A program made the translations under genes and the position numbers. 32,382 nt of DNA from Methanosarcina sp. (GTDB taxonomy: Archaea; Halobacteriota; Methanosarcinia; Methanosarcinales; Methanosarcinaceae). The stretch covers positions 1 through 32,382 of the forward strand of contig PLUB01000072.1 of NCBI GenBank assembly GCA_003164755.1. Reading direction: 5' to 3'. Positions 12,971 through 22,909 of the stretch are shown piece by piece (position 1 is the first letter of the stretch; each line of letters begins with the position of its first letter). The notes under the pieces were generated by a model. It was not told the origin of the DNA. It worked only from the letters and a program-made list of their open reading frames with translations, and made no database searches.

Positions 12971-15609
12971 GCCACCTTCCTATTTAATACGGAATGTATA
13001 ATTTTGTGGATAGTATCTGGCTTGCTGAAATCGCTTTTGGTGGAGTTAATCCCGTCTTCTCCGTACTTGAATTGTACAAGCACACCTCTGGTGTCTCTGA
13101 CGGTAAGGTCGTACTGGACTTCTAGATCCTGTAGGGCATTGACAAGTCTTCTTTGAAGGTATCCTGACTGAGATGTTCTGACTGCCGTGTCTACCAGTCC
13201 TTCTCTACCACCTATTGCGTGGAAGAAGTATTCAGTCGGGCTTAATCCGCTTTTATAGCTTGCCTTTACGAATCCATGGGCGTCCGATCCAAGATCCCCC
13301 TCTTCGAAGTGGGGCAGAGTTCTGCCTGCATATCCTCTACGGATACGTTCTCCACGCACTGCCTGCTGGCCGACACAGGCTGCCATCTGAGTAAGGTTTA
13401 GAATGGAACCTCTGGCTCCAGAGCGGGCCATGATAACTGCTGAGTTTTCAAGTCCCATATGACTGTCTGCAATTCCACCAGTCTCATCTCTTGCTTTCCC
13501 CAGCTTCTGCATGATGCTCATCTCAATTGTCTCATCAAGTGTTCTGCCAGGTAGGGGTTCAAGCTCCTTATTCTGGTAAGATCTTATAAGGTTCTGTACA
13601 GCTTCTTCGGCTTTTGCAAGGACCTCATTAATCTGGATTCTGGCTTCTTTTGGAATATCTTCGTCAGCTATTCCGAAACTCAGGCCTGTCCGCATTATTG
13701 CCCGGATTGCAAGCTTTGTCATATCATCTATAAAGCGAGCTCCAGCTTCAGATCCGATTTCTTTGATAATACGGTCCTGGATTTTTCCTTTAAATGCCCC
13801 AATAGCTGCTTCGTCTATTGTGCCCATAAGGAGCTCTCCGTTCCTGATTACTACATAGGCATCATGTGGACATCCTTCTTTTTTGCAGGTGTCACAGTGT
13901 GCGCATACTTGGGCTGAAAAATGTACATTCAAATTTTCGGGCAATATCTGGCTGAATATCTGTTTTCCTGTCCAGTAAGGTTTCCCGTCGTTATCATAGC
14001 CTGCAGCTTTAGGCAAATTGCGGGCATTGCTCTTCCGGAGGATATCATAAGCTTCGTGGCGAGAGATGTGATTTTCGAAACGGGTCAGCAAAAAAAGCCC
14101 TGAGATATGGTCATGAATTCCACCAATAATTGGACCACCAAAACGTGGGGAAAGGATGTTTTCTTGAACCTGCATGAGTATCTTTGCTTCAGCCCTGGAT
14201 TCTTCTGTCTGTAGGGCATGCATATTCATTTCATCCCCGTCAAAATCAGCATTATATGGAGGGCATACTGCAGGGTTCAGTCTGAAAGTCTTGTTTGGGA
14301 GCACCTTTACAGAATGAGCCATGATACTCATCTTGTGCAAAGAAGGCTGCCTATTAAAAAGTACGGTATCTCCGTCTTTCAACTGGCGTTCCACTATCCA
14401 TCCGAATTCCAGCTTCTCTGCAAGGTCGTCTTTGTTTACATTGGTTACCTTTATGCGTCTGCCATCAGAACGCAGTACATAGTTTGCTCCTGGGTGTATA
14501 TCCTCACCGTTTCGCACATAGACTTTAAGTTGTTCTATATTCCGGGGCGTCACCATGGATGGCATTGTCAGAATACGTGCAATAGGCATCGGAACACCTA
14601 CTTCGTTAATACTAAGGTTGGGATCCGGGGATATCACCGTACGGGCGGAGAAATTAACACGTTTACCTGATAAACTTCCTCTGAAACGTCCTTCTTTACC
14701 CTTTAAACGTTGGGAAAGGGTTTTTAAGGGTCTGCCTGATCTATGCCTTGCAGGGGGTATCCCTGAGACTGAATTGTCAAAGAATGTAGTAACATGATAC
14801 TGAAGGAGCTCCCATAGGTCTTCAATTATGAGCTGAGGGGCACCAGCTTCCCTGTTTTCCTGGAAACGTTGGTTGATCCTTATGATATCCACCAACTTGT
14901 GGGTCAGATCGTCTTCACTGCGTTGTCCTGATTCAAGGGTAATCGAGGGACGTACTGTAACAGGAGGCACTGGCAGGACAGTAAGGATCATCCATTCCGG
15001 CCTCGCATTCTTAGGATCCATTCCGATAACCATTATATCCTCATCGGGAATATTTTCGAAGCGGTCCCTGATCTCAGTCGGAGTCAATTTTTCTCCGTTT
15101 TCAAGATATTCGCTTGGTTTTTCGAATTTGATTTCGAGCTGTTCCTGATTGCAATAAGGACAGGTCTTTATTTTACTGGCTTCCTTATATGCTTCGTTGA
15201 TAAGGTCATCGGGCATATGTCTGATTTCCTCAATACCGGTAAGCTGATCCAGAAATTTCTGTTTTTGTACAGGTTCAAGCAAAAGCTTGCTGCATTTTCT
15301 ACAGGTTGCTCGAAGGAGTTTTCTGATAACTTTGTTAAAGCCAACGTGAATTACAGGGGCAACAAGTTCTATATGCCCAAAGTGTCCTGGACACTCACCT
15401 GCTCGGCCTGAACAAGTCTTGCAACGAAGTCCGGGGTCAATAACACCTAGTTTTGTGTCCATGAGCCCCATGTCAATTGGAAATCCGTCGTCATCGTAAG
15501 TATCTGCTGTGATAACGGGCGTTGCACTCATCTTACGGATCTCTTTTGGAGACATTAAACCGAATTTAATCGAAGAAATTCTTTTCGGAATTGGAGGTAC
15601 GTTTGCCAT
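12967..15609 (-). CDS. rpoA1: DNA-directed RNA polymerase subunit A'
   Basis: 880 residues, full length for euryarchaeal A'. It carries the catalytic centre: '[12 protein letters not shown]' (453-464) holds the three Mg-binding aspartates. Zinc ligands are seen as C63-x2-C66-x6-C73-x2-H76 and as C103/C106 with C150/C153. Other landmarks are '[20 protein letters not shown]' (303-322) and 'FNRQPSLH' (419-426). The bridge-helix region near '[20 protein letters not shown]' is in the C-terminal quarter. The ATG at 15609 has GAGGT 5 bases upstream, placed over the stop of rpoB' 8 bp away. It ends inside the start of rpoA''. Confidence 0.97.
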   Translation of the reverse strand: MANVPPIPKRISSIKFGLMSPKEIRKMSATPVITADTYDDDGFPIDMGLMDTKLGVIDPGLRCKTCSGRAGECPGHFGHIELVAPVIHVGFNKVIRKLLRATCRKCSKLLLEPVQKQKFLDQLTGIEEIRHMPDDLINEAYKEASKIKTCPYCNQEQLEIKFEKPSEYLENGEKLTPTEIRDRFENIPDEDIMVIGMDPKNARPEWMILTVLPVPPVTVRPSITLESGQRSEDDLTHKLVDIIRINQRFQENREAGAPQLIIEDLWELLQYHVTTFFDNSVSGIPPARHRSGRPLKTLSQRLKGKEGRFRGSLSGKRVNFSARTVISPDPNLSINEVGVPMPIARILTMPSMVTPRNIEQLKVYVRNGEDIHPGANYVLRSDGRRIKVTNVNKDDLAEKLEFGWIVERQLKDGDTVLFNRQPSLHKMSIMAHSVKVLPNKTFRLNPAVCPPYNADFDGDEMNMHALQTEESRAEAKILMQVQENILSPRFGGPIIGGIHDHISGLFLLTRFENHISRHEAYDILRKSNARNLPKAAGYDNDGKPYWTGKQIFSQILPENLNVHFSAQVCAHCDTCKKEGCPHDAYVVIRNGELLMGTIDEAAIGAFKGKIQDRIIKEIGSEAGARFIDDMTKLAIRAIMRTGLSFGIADEDIPKEARIQINEVLAKAEEAVQNLIRSYQNKELEPLPGRTLDETIEMSIMQKLGKARDETGGIADSHMGLENSAVIMARSGARGSILNLTQMAACVGQQAVRGERIRRGYAGRTLPHFEEGDLGSDAHGFVKASYKSGLSPTEYFFHAIGGREGLVDTAVRTSQSGYLQRRLVNALQDLEVQYDLTVRDTRGVLVQFKYGEDGINSTKSDFSKPDTIHKIIHSVLNRKVA

Positions 15610-15617
15610 CTTCTACC

Positions 15618-17432
15618 TCACACCGCATCTTCAAGATTAAGCCTGGGAGCAACTCCAAGGGATTTTATTTCATCCAGCAGCAACTTGAATGCGTAACTCA
15701 TTTCTACTGGGTATATATCTGTGTCAGCACCACAGGCAGAGCAGAAAGAGACATTCCTTTGTTTGTCATATGTTGCAATCATCCCGCAGTGAGAGCAGAC
15801 AAGTTCCACTACCTTGTCAGACTCATCTAGTAGTCGCTCTTTTAAGGACATTGCAGCTCCGTGTCCTACCAACACATCACGCTCCATTTCACCGAACCTG
15901 AGACCGCCTTCTCTAGCTCTACCTTCGGTTGGCTGGCGAGTAAGCACCTGTACTGGACCGCGGGACCTGGCGTGCATCTTGGAGGTAACCATGTGGTGTA
16001 GTTTTTGGTAAAGGATTACACCAACGAAGACATCTGCAGGGATCATCTTGCCTGTTGCTCCATCATAGAAAACTTCTTTTCCAGTGTGTGCGAATCCGTG
16101 CTTTTTCAAAGCTTCTCTCAGATCATCCTCTTTTTCTCCTGAGAAGGCGGTTGCATTAACTCTTCTACTTTCCATTGAGCCGACTTTTCCTCCAATCATT
16201 TCCAGTACGTGTCCTACAGTCATACGGGAAGGAATTGCATGTGGATTAATCATAAGATCCGGACTCAGGCCATATTCAGTAAAGGGCATGTCTGCAATCG
16301 GCACCTTCAGCCCAATAACCCCTTTTTGTCCGTGTCTTGAAGCGAACTTGTCTCCTATATCAGGAATTCTTTCGTCTCTTACCTTTACTTTGGCAAGACG
16401 TGTTCCATTAATAGATTCGGTTAGAATGACAGTATCTACAATCCCGGTTTCATTGGATCTCATGGTGATTGAACTTTCTCTTCTCTGCTCGACTGCAATC
16501 CCGAAGTCAGAAGGTTCTTCAAGGAATCTTGGGGGGCTGGTCTTTCCGATCAGAACGTCGTTGGGACCAACTGGAGTTTCAGGATTTACAAGTCCATCGA
16601 CATCAAGGTTTACATATGCATCAGAACTGCGAGCACCGCGGTACTCAGAGTCAGGAATCTCGAATTTGTCTTCCTGTCCTCCTGGATACCTTCTTTCTTC
16701 TCCTTCGAAAGTCCTGAGGAAATGACTCCTTCCGAGTCCTCTGTCGATTGAACCCTTGTTGAAAATCAGGGCATCTTCAATATTATATCCTTCATAAGAA
16801 AGGATTGCAACCACGAAGTTCTGGCCGGCAGGCCTTTCATCAAACCCTATCGCTTCAGAGGTTCTGGTCGTTGTAAGCGCCCTCTGGGGGTAGTGAAGGA
16901 CATGGGCACGGGTATCGGGTCTGAGCTTCTGATTTGCTGTAGAAACTCCTATACACTGCTTTATCATGGCTGCACCCATGGTATTACGAGGTGATGCATT
17001 ATGTTCCGGATAAGGAACCATCCCTGTGCAAATCCCTAGCATAAGTTCAGGGTCGATCTCAATATGGGTATGCCTGGGGGTAACATTAGCTTCATAGAGT
17101 GCAATGTAAGCATTTACTTCCTCTTCGGCATCAAGATATTCTATACAGCCTTCTTTTACAAGATCATCAAAGTTGATGTCCTTGTTCTTCAGTTTCTGTA
17201 TATGTTCTTCAGTTACCTTTGAAACTCCGTTTTCCACAACTACCATAGGCCTTCTTGCTCTACCCATATCGGAGTTTATAATTACTTCCCTAGTGTTATC
17301 GTTAAGAGCTATGTTTACCTGCCTGGATATGAACCCCTTCTGTCTCATCTTGCGGACATCATTTACGAGTTCTGCCGGGTTATCATGGGTCCCAACAAGC
17401 TCTCCGTTTATGAATACTTTTGCTTTAGTCAT
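15618..17432 (-). CDS. rpoB1: DNA-directed RNA polymerase subunit B'
   Basis: 604 residues, C-terminal part of the second-largest subunit, split from B'' as in many methanogens. Seen: '[20 protein letters not shown]' (215-234), '[19 protein letters not shown]' (360-378), '[16 protein letters not shown]'-like block (496-510), and a C-terminal zinc ribbon C546-x2-C549 / C564-x2-C567. Together with A' it builds the active-site cleft and hybrid-binding surface. The start ATG has GGGATC ~8 bases upstream and lies 14 bp after the rpoB'' stop. Confidence 0.97.
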   Translation of the reverse strand: MTKAKVFINGELVGTHDNPAELVNDVRKMRQKGFISRQVNIALNDNTREVIINSDMGRARRPMVVVENGVSKVTEEHIQKLKNKDINFDDLVKEGCIEYLDAEEEVNAYIALYEANVTPRHTHIEIDPELMLGICTGMVPYPEHNASPRNTMGAAMIKQCIGVSTANQKLRPDTRAHVLHYPQRALTTTRTSEAIGFDERPAGQNFVVAILSYEGYNIEDALIFNKGSIDRGLGRSHFLRTFEGEERRYPGGQEDKFEIPDSEYRGARSSDAYVNLDVDGLVNPETPVGPNDVLIGKTSPPRFLEEPSDFGIAVEQRRESSITMRSNETGIVDTVILTESINGTRLAKVKVRDERIPDIGDKFASRHGQKGVIGLKVPIADMPFTEYGLSPDLMINPHAIPSRMTVGHVLEMIGGKVGSMESRRVNATAFSGEKEDDLREALKKHGFAHTGKEVFYDGATGKMIPADVFVGVILYQKLHHMVTSKMHARSRGPVQVLTRQPTEGRAREGGLRFGEMERDVLVGHGAAMSLKERLLDESDKVVELVCSHCGMIATYDKQRNVSFCSACGADTDIYPVEMSYAFKLLLDEIKSLGVAPRLNLEDAV

Positions 17433-17446
17433 CTGGCATCGATCCC

Positions 17447-19042
17447 TTAATCACCAAAATTTGATCCGACATAGTCACTATCTGAATAATCGTAAAATTC
17501 ATCATCTTTGTATTTACTGTCAACTTCCGGAATTTCTTCCAACTCTTCAACTATCTCTTCTCCGAACTCGTCGAGTAGGATCTCCTTTATTCTAGCCGGG
17601 ATTCCCGGTACCTTTACAATCAGACGTTCGACGTTCAGGTCATAGAGTATTTTCTTTATGCCTTCTGTTTCTTCTATACCTGTGGAGAGTTCAACCATCT
17701 CAGCAAAGTTTTTCACCAAGCCACAATTCGGTCCTTCTGGGGTTTCTGAAGGACAAAGCCGTCCCCATTGGGTTGCATGCAGGTCTCTAGCCTCAAAATG
17801 CGGTTGTGCGCGGGAAAGGGGAGAAATAACGCGGCGCAGGTGAGATAGAGTGGAGATATAGTCGTTCCTGTCAAGGAGTTGAGATACACCCGTTCTTCCT
17901 CCAACCCAGTTCCCGGTTGCTAATGGATGTTGCAGGCGGTCAGTCAGGACATCTGCTCTGACTATTGTGGCGACATTTAGTTCTCTGTTCCGCATATTTG
18001 CGCGCTCTAGCTGGTATTTTATATCTCTTGCTAGCCTATTGAAAGATACCCTAAAGAGGTCTTCCATCAGGTCTCCTGCGAGTTTGAGCCTTTTATTTGC
18101 ATAGTGGTCTTTGTCGTCTTCCGAACGCTTACCAAGGGCCAATTCAAAACAGGATTCTGCCATTCTTGCCAGGAAGTGAGCTTTTGAGACTCTATCACTT
18201 ATATCATTTCCAAGATGTGGAAAAAGGTACCTGTCAATTACATAGTTTGCTCTTTTTATCTGGTATTCTTTGGCCTGCCCTGCAGCGACCCTTGCACCTA
18301 TCTTTTCGATTGCTTCTTCCTGGGTCTCTACCTCAGCTTCTTCAAGGTTCTCTAGCATGAACTTGATAATTTCGGGATCATTTGAAACTGCGTTTACGAT
18401 ATCCTCATCAGTTACAATCCCAAGAGCTCTCATGAGGGTAATGAAAAATACTCTTCCTGAAATCGAAGGGAAGGAAACCTCGAGCAGGGACTTTCGTCCT
18501 CTTTCTACAATTACGAGCGCTCTGTATCCACGTTTTTGGGAAAAAACTTTTGCAACCTCTATAGCATCGCCATATCTTTCGCCATACTCTACAAGAATTT
18601 TGTTAGGTGCGAGGTCTTCAAGAGTCATGATCACTCTTTCGGTGCCGCCGACAATGAAATACCCTCCAGGATCAAGGGGATCTTCCCCATAACGTACTTT
18701 TTCAGTCTCACTAAGTCCCAGAAGATTGCAGACCTTTGACTTAATCATGATTGGAAGCTGTCCTATTTTTGCTTCCATTACCTCGGACTCTATTCCATCT
18801 TTAACCACACTCATTTCCAGGTATAGAGGGCCTGAGTATGATAGATTTCGGAGTCTTCCTTCATTTGGATAAAGCTTTTCGATTGCTCCGTCTGCTTCCT
18901 TCACCACAGGATGTTCTACTCTGATCTTACCTAGTTTGAGATACGTATCCTCAATGTCAGTTTCTATTATTTTCTGTTCGTCTATAATCTTTTGCAGCCC
19001 ATAATCTATAAATTTGTTAAAAGAATCGATATGGTGCTGCAC
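17447..19042 (-). CDS. rpoB2: DNA-directed RNA polymerase subunit B'' (start uncertain)
   Basis: N-terminal half of the second-largest RNAP subunit. Landmarks: '[14 protein letters not shown]' (124-137), '[16 protein letters not shown]' (311-326), '[20 protein letters not shown]' (381-400) and '[20 protein letters not shown]' (421-440). The coordinates use the first canonical start, GTG at 19042 (531 aa), which has no proper Shine-Dalgarno. Conserved coding continues upstream in frame: 'SQAYFTRDKI' precedes the GTG, matching the AYF-x(n)-V-HHI N-terminus of archaeal B''. The frame stays open to a TAA at 19115-19117 with no ATG, GTG or TTG, although a GAGGGTG motif sits at 19102-19108. The real start is probably a non-standard codon between 19073 and 19099, or a mutated one. 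Confidence 0.93.
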   Translation of the reverse strand: MQHHIDSFNKFIDYGLQKIIDEQKIIETDIEDTYLKLGKIRVEHPVVKEADGAIEKLYPNEGRLRNLSYSGPLYLEMSVVKDGIESEVMEAKIGQLPIMIKSKVCNLLGLSETEKVRYGEDPLDPGGYFIVGGTERVIMTLEDLAPNKILVEYGERYGDAIEVAKVFSQKRGYRALVIVERGRKSLLEVSFPSISGRVFFITLMRALGIVTDEDIVNAVSNDPEIIKFMLENLEEAEVETQEEAIEKIGARVAAGQAKEYQIKRANYVIDRYLFPHLGNDISDRVSKAHFLARMAESCFELALGKRSEDDKDHYANKRLKLAGDLMEDLFRVSFNRLARDIKYQLERANMRNRELNVATIVRADVLTDRLQHPLATGNWVGGRTGVSQLLDRNDYISTLSHLRRVISPLSRAQPHFEARDLHATQWGRLCPSETPEGPNCGLVKNFAEMVELSTGIEETEGIKKILYDLNVERLIVKVPGIPARIKEILLDEFGEEIVEELEEIPEVDSKYKDDEFYDYSDSDYVGSNFGD

Positions 19043-19195
19043 GATTTTGTCCCGTGTAAAATAAGCCTGCGACAGTATACTGCTTCCTAACGCGATGATA
19101 GCACCCTCTTTGCTTTATTAAAATGAAAATTGATCAGATGTGATCTTCAGATGTATGAAGCGTTGAATATTTCCTTGCGATGGTGCATGGAATTC

Positions 19196-19204
19196 AAAAA
19201 AAAA
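19196..19204 (-). terminator. Oligo-T tract between rpoH and rpoB''
   Basis: Nine consecutive T on the transcribed strand, ~50 bp after the rpoH stop and ~150 bp before rpoB''. Archaeal intrinsic termination needs only an oligo-T run, so this may end or attenuate the tRNA-Lys/rpoH transcript. No strong TATA box follows it. Confidence 0.4.
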
Positions 19205-19254
19205 CTTATTTGTAAAAAATTTTGATCTCGAATGAGGTTCTGTTTTCATCCGCT

Positions 19255-19491
19255 TTATTCGATCACAAATCTATAATATTCTGCTTCCCCTGCAGTTTGA
19301 CTTTTTCTTGTGATTTTTATTACATCTCCGATTGCAGCTCCTATTTCTTTACAAACAGGATCATGCAATTTTATTTTCGGAAGTTGCTCCTTTTCAACAA
19401 AATAATTGGTTAAAACAGATTTTAACTCACCCTCAGTCATGATTTCGTGCTTTGGTACCGACTCATGGTTGAGCAGGCTAAATTTTGTCAA
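19255..19491 (-). CDS. rpoH: DNA-directed RNA polymerase subunit H (Rpb5-like)
   Basis: 78 residues, typical for archaeal subunit H, which corresponds to the C-terminal domain of eukaryotic Rpb5 and sits at the lower jaw. Conserved 'HESVPKHEIMTEGE' (9-22) and 'LPKIKLHDPVCKEIGAAIGD' (37-56) followed by 'VIKITRKS'. The start is TTG at 19491, with GGAGGG and 7 intervening bases as a strong Shine-Dalgarno. It is the first protein gene of the RNAP cluster and follows tRNA-Lys by 85 bp on the same strand. Confidence 0.95.
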   Translation of the reverse strand: MTKFSLLNHESVPKHEIMTEGELKSVLTNYFVEKEQLPKIKLHDPVCKEIGAAIGDVIKITRKSQTAGEAEYYRFVIE

Positions 19492-19576
19492 ATCCTTCCC
19501 TCCAAAATAAAGTATACCAAAATCCTTCCCTGGAATGAAATGATCTTTCCATCGGGTACAATTTAAGAATAAATGA

Positions 19577-19650
19577 CGGGCCCGTAGGGATTTGAACCCT
19601 AGGCCGTCTGGTTAAAAGCCAGACGCTCTGCCGGACTGAGCTACGGGCCC
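19577..19650 (-). tRNA. tRNA-Lys (anticodon UUU)
   Basis: 74 nt folding into a full cloverleaf: acceptor GGGCCCG/CGGGCCC (7 bp), D stem GCTC/GAGC, anticodon stem TCTGG/CCAGA with loop CTTTTAA (anticodon TTT), T stem TAGGG/CCCTA with loop TTCAAAT, and discriminator G. CCA is not encoded and no intron is present. It reads AAA/AAG lysine codons. It lies just upstream of rpoH in the same direction, and lysS lies 6 kb away. Confidence 0.96.
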
Positions 19651-19681
19651 AGTTGTTATCTTCACTTTCTCTTTGCACCTT

Positions 19682-19726
19682 AGAGGCTCATTTTCCATGC
19701 TCCCTGCTGTATCAGGGAATACCTCT
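19682..19726. other. Nested inverted repeat upstream of tRNA-Lys
   Basis: TCCCTG (19701-19706) pairs with CAGGGA (19713-19718), and outside it AGAGG (19682-19686) pairs with CCTCT (19722-19726). It would lie in the leader of a long tRNA-Lys precursor if transcription starts near 19737. Function unknown. Confidence 0.4.
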
Positions 19727-19758
19727 TACATCGATGCATCCCTCTAATCACAACTATT

Positions 19759-19768
19759 GTATAAATAG
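19759..19768 (-). promoter_or_regulatory. Possible TATA element of the tRNA-Lys/rpoH unit
   Basis: The minus strand reads CTATTTATAC. Predicted start near 19737, leaving ~87 nt before the mature tRNA. Between 19651 and 19758 I see no better TATA motif. A further A/T-rich candidate is at about 19841-19858. Confidence 0.35.
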
Positions 19769-19966
19769 TTTATGATGAATGTACTCTTTTCGCATGTCTG
19801 TTTACAAATCTTCATCAAATTTTTTAGTCAGTGGCAAACTTATTTAAATATATTTTCCAGCCTACACAAAATATATATGTACTAGAAATTATAATTTTAA
19901 TGAATAAATTTAACTAAGACAGATATTTTACTTTCAACAGAAGTTATAATAAGATTGACGACTCAT

Positions 19967-19980
19967 ACGACTGAAGTCGC
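19967..19980 (-). other. IS200/IS605-type right-end hairpin
   Basis: GCGACT-TC-AGTCGT on the minus strand, just 3' of the TnpB relic's stop. A CGACT..AGTCG hairpin after tnpB is typical of IS200/IS605 right ends, which are recognised by TnpA and also form the 3' part of the guide (omega) RNA. This is family knowledge applied by eye. Confidence 0.55.
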
Positions 19981-19986
19981 AGGCAT

Positions 19987-20460
19987 CTAGGCTTGCGCCA
20001 CATACTGTAATCCTAGTCTGAGAATGTTAATAGCGGCATTATAATCTCTATCAAGAATAAGATCACTGAAAGGACAACTATGTGTTCTTTCCGATAGTTC
20101 TTTTTTAACGATTTCATCACATCCAGAGCACATATGTGATGTATTTCTTGGATTAACAATTCCCACACGTTTACCAGCCTATTCTGTCTTGTAAGTAGTG
20201 ATGGTTATTAACTTGCTCCAAGATTCACCAGCTATATCGTTCGCAAGACAATGATTTTTGGTCATTCCTTTAACATCAAGATCTTCAAAAGTAATCAAAT
20301 CATAAGCTTTCAAGAGATTCAAACTTATTTTTTGAACAAAATTCTCTCGCTTGTTTGCTATTCTTTCATGGATATGTTCGACTATCTGTAATGTTTTCAC
20401 TTTTGATACTCGTTCCTTTTGAAGCTTTTGACAACTTTAGTGAGCTTTCTCAAGGGCTTT
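19987..20460 (-). pseudogene. C-terminal remnant of TnpB (IS200/IS605 family)
   Basis: Reads 'KVKTLQIVEHIHERIANKREN', 'LITFEDLDVKGMTKN' (RuvC-II Glu context) and, after an in-frame TAG at 20179-20181, 'GIVNPRNTSHMCSGCDEIVK' and 'CPFSDLILDRDYNAAINIL' (RuvC-III). The N-terminal half is missing, and a TAA interrupts the 5' side. The second zinc-finger pair has lost a cysteine (CPFS for CPxC). TnpB is an RNA-guided nuclease of IS200/IS605 elements; this copy cannot be active. Confidence 0.8.
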
Positions 20461-20471
20461 TTTTCTATAAA

Positions 20472-20557
20472 GGATTTCGAGAAACCCCTGATTTTTATGA
20501 GTTATTGATATCCCATTTTTAAACCATATGACGAAATTTAGAAATTTCTCGAAATCC
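20472..20557. repeat. 13-bp perfect inverted repeat
   Basis: GGATTTCGAGAAA at 20472-20484 and its exact complement at 20545-20557, 60 bp apart. This could be a long hairpin or the two ends of a tiny non-autonomous element (86 bp). No coding sequence lies inside. Confidence 0.6.
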
Positions 20558-20585
20558 TCTATTGTTACAGTTTTAAATGATGCTT

Positions 20586-20612
20586 TTTCTCAGTTCAAAC
20601 ACATAAGTCTTA
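20586..20612. repeat. 27-bp direct repeat, copy 1
   Basis: Begins TTTCTCAGTTCAAAC and ends AAGTCTTA. It is identical over 27 bp to 22864-22890 in the same orientation. The 2.25-kb interval between them holds the small exported gene and a TnpB relic. Confidence 0.85.
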
Positions 20613-20928
20613 CAATCAAAAACTAAACAAGTAATAGGTAATCAAATAAAATAATGGTAGCTAGCAATCAGCTACCTTTTACTACTCAATATATATAGTT
20701 AGACTAAAAAAATATAACATTAAATATTCAACTATTTAAATCATAAGTTCCACTGTAAGTCCATGCATTTGATTTTATACTGCAAGTAGGTAAATTCTAT
20801 TTCAGACTTATTTAGTCCTATTTAGTACTATTATTTATCGATCGATTAGTTCACTGTTTAATTAGTTAACAATCAGCAAATAGTTAACAATCAACTATCT
20901 ATATCGTTGTCTAAACGACAGCTTACTT
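20613..20928. other. AT-rich intergenic stretch
   Basis: No gene seen. Contains short direct repeats of TTAGTTAACAATCA-like sequence at about 20858-20893, immediately downstream of the small exported gene. Confidence 0.45.
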
Positions 20929-21232
20929 TCACCAGCCGTTATCTGCTATTGTACCCGCTACAAGATACGAGACGTCCCCTCCATTCCAATAGCATCCATA
21001 AGGTCCGCAGGTGGCACCATTGCCAGTGCCGTAAGGTGCAGGTGGATAAAATGGTCCTACATAACTACTATTATTCTGTTGATATATAGTAGGCATGCCG
21101 TATGGAAATGGTCTCATAGAATTATTATTATAGTTCTGCGCGTTCACTGCCCAGTTCCCAATGACACTACTAAAAAGACTAATATAGAATGCCAAGTATT
21201 TTTTTAATTCTGTTAAATTGTAGTTCTTCCAT
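20929..21232 (-). pseudogene. Small exported Tyr/Pro/Asn-rich protein, frame-damaged signal peptide
   Basis: The mature part (about 70 residues) is open: 'NAQNYNNNSMRPFPYGMPTI', 'GPFYPPAPYGTGNG', 'CGPYGCYWNGG', ending 'VAGTIADNGW'. The longest frame begins at a TTG (21195) without a Shine-Dalgarno. A much better start is ATG 21232 with GGGGTGA upstream, encoding 'MEELQFNRIKKILGIL', a typical signal-peptide beginning, but it stops at TAG after 17 codons. Reading across frames restores 'LVFLVVSLGTG' then 'AVNAQ', as in the exported protein at 22910-23596. Two small indels in the signal peptide explain this. I do not recognise a family. It may be a recent pseudogene, or a gene using the TTG start. 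Confidence 0.5.
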
Positions 21233-21590
21233 ATTTGTATTCACCCCTCTCTTCAGATCAAAATGTTCTATTTTTATGAAGACAAATGAGTCTATAAAGT
21301 ACATGATGCGGTTATATACTGAAAAATCTGTTTTTAAATTGGATTATTTAATTATTCATATTAACCCATTGTGAGATATAACTAAGAAACTAATAATAAC
21401 TAAAGTAATTTAGTAATTCACGAATTGAAACAGGATTTCTACTTCTTTAGATATGGCGAGAATGCGTAATTTTATCAACTCCTGTTTTAGTACAAGATTC
21501 AGACGAAAAATATAAAAATATATTTACATGAATATATTTATCATGAAATCTACTAAAATAATATAATTGAAAATAATGGATGCTGATTTT
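21233..21590. other. AT-rich intergenic stretch
   Basis: Upstream region of the small exported gene and 5' flank of the next TnpB relic. No gene recognised. 'AAAAATATATTTACATGAATATATTTATCATG' type tracts near 21510-21545 resemble the A/T-rich left flanks of IS elements, but no end could be defined. Confidence 0.4.
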
Positions 21591-21599
21591 GATTTAGTA

Positions 21600-22665
21600 G
21601 AGACTATGAAAAAGAATACAAATGGAATGAATTACTTTCTAGTGTAGTTTTTGATAGTGGAAAAATCATTCCAGCTAGAAAACTACTACCTATGATTTTT
21701 GTTCATCTATGAGGAAACATCGGTTTGAAGTCTCAAGTGAGTTGTAACATTCCAAGACAAGTTGCTGGGACGTATAATACAAAGTAGAACTTACAAAATT
21801 AGGAATGAGTTACTGGTAAAAAGTAACATACTTTCCGACTTCTATGACATTATCAATAAAAGAGATTATACGATAATAGAAAACTCGATGAGTATAACTA
21901 CATTTAGTCATGGTAGGAAAATCTATAAAATTTATAACCATCCTTATGCTAAGCAATTCTTTCAGTTTCCTTGGAAATTTGAAGCCTCTAAAGTCGTGAT
22001 ACATAAAGATGGTGATTATTATTTCCATTTTACTTCTCACAAAAACTTCCAGACAAGAAAATAGAAAAAGCTTCGACTTTCATGGGTATAGATCTAGGTA
22101 TAAATTTTTTAGCTGTAGCTTCTACCACTGACAAGAAATGCAAGTTTTTTGCCGGTGGAGAAATAAAAAACAAAAGAAACATATCCAAAAATATGGGAGC
22201 AAGATTACAATCTAAGGGAACTTTGTCAGCTAAGAGAATGATAAAGCATTTAGCTAAAAAAAGAAATTTTTAATGACAGATTTTAATCATTGTATCTCCA
22301 AAAAAATCGTAAAATTTGCAGTTGAAAGCGGTGTTTCTGTAATAGGTTTAGAAGACTTAATCGGATAAGGGATAGAAATAACAACAATCTAAGGAAGAAA
22401 CAAAAATCTCTCCATAATAGCTGGGCTTTTTACCAATTACAACAATTAATTGAGTATAAAGCAAAGAGTTCTGGAATAATAACAGAATATGTGAATCCAG
22501 AATATACTTCCAAGGCTTGTTACAGGTGTAACCATATCTCTAAAAATAATAGAAATGGATTGAAGTTCCTGTGTAAGACTGGCGGTTTTGAACTTAACGC
22601 CGATTTGAATGGCTCTAGAAACATCGAACATAAACACGAGATTATAATATATATCTTATAGTTTC
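21600..22665 (+). pseudogene. Decayed TnpB (IS200/IS605 family)
   Basis: Nearly full-length relic in several frames. Readable blocks: 'PRQVAGTYNTKSRT' (~21752-21795), 'KIYNHPYAKQFFQFPWKFEA' (~21930-21990), RuvC-I 'MGIDLGINFLAVAS' (22083-22124), 'ARLQSKGTLSAKRMIKHLAK' (~22197-22256), RuvC-II 'VIGLEDL' (~22340-22360), zinc-binding 'YTSKACYRCNHISKNNRNGL' (~22503-22562) and RuvC-III 'NADLNGSRNI' (~22596-22625). Frameshifts occur near 22064, 22273 and 22365. The second zinc motif reads CKTGG instead of CxxC. It is inactive, though the three catalytic acidic residues are still legible. Confidence 0.8.
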
Positions 22666-22670
22666 AGGGG

Positions 22671-22695
22671 TATCTGTCAACCACCCATACAGATA
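22671..22695. repeat. 7-bp inverted repeat after TnpB relic
   Basis: TATCTGT (22671-22677) and ACAGATA (22689-22695) with an 11-nt loop, just downstream of the TnpB relic. This may be the remnant of its right-end hairpin. Confidence 0.35.
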
Positions 22696-22863
22696 ATATA
22701 ATCTGATTTATCAAAGATATTCATGCCTGTTACTTCAGTGGTAGGTACTTGATGATCAAAACCTTATAGTTATCTTACACATGTGTAATGCAGGAAATGA
22801 TCCTTGGAATTTGTTTTCAAAAGAGAAAGGAGTGAATCAGGGAAGGGTAGTTCACTGTTTCGA

Positions 22864-22890
22864 TTTCTCAGTTCAAACACATAAGTCTTA
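22864..22890. repeat. 27-bp direct repeat, copy 2
   Basis: Identical to 20586-20612. It ends 20 bp downstream of the stop of the glycine-rich gene (minus strand). Confidence 0.85.
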
Positions 22891-22909
22891 ATAGTCTTAA
22901 TATCGAATA

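Noticed and set aside
19764..19780. ATGATGA-like C box upstream of tRNA-Lys, possible C/D box sRNA
   Set aside because: No D box (CUGA) at suitable spacing and no C'/D' pair found.
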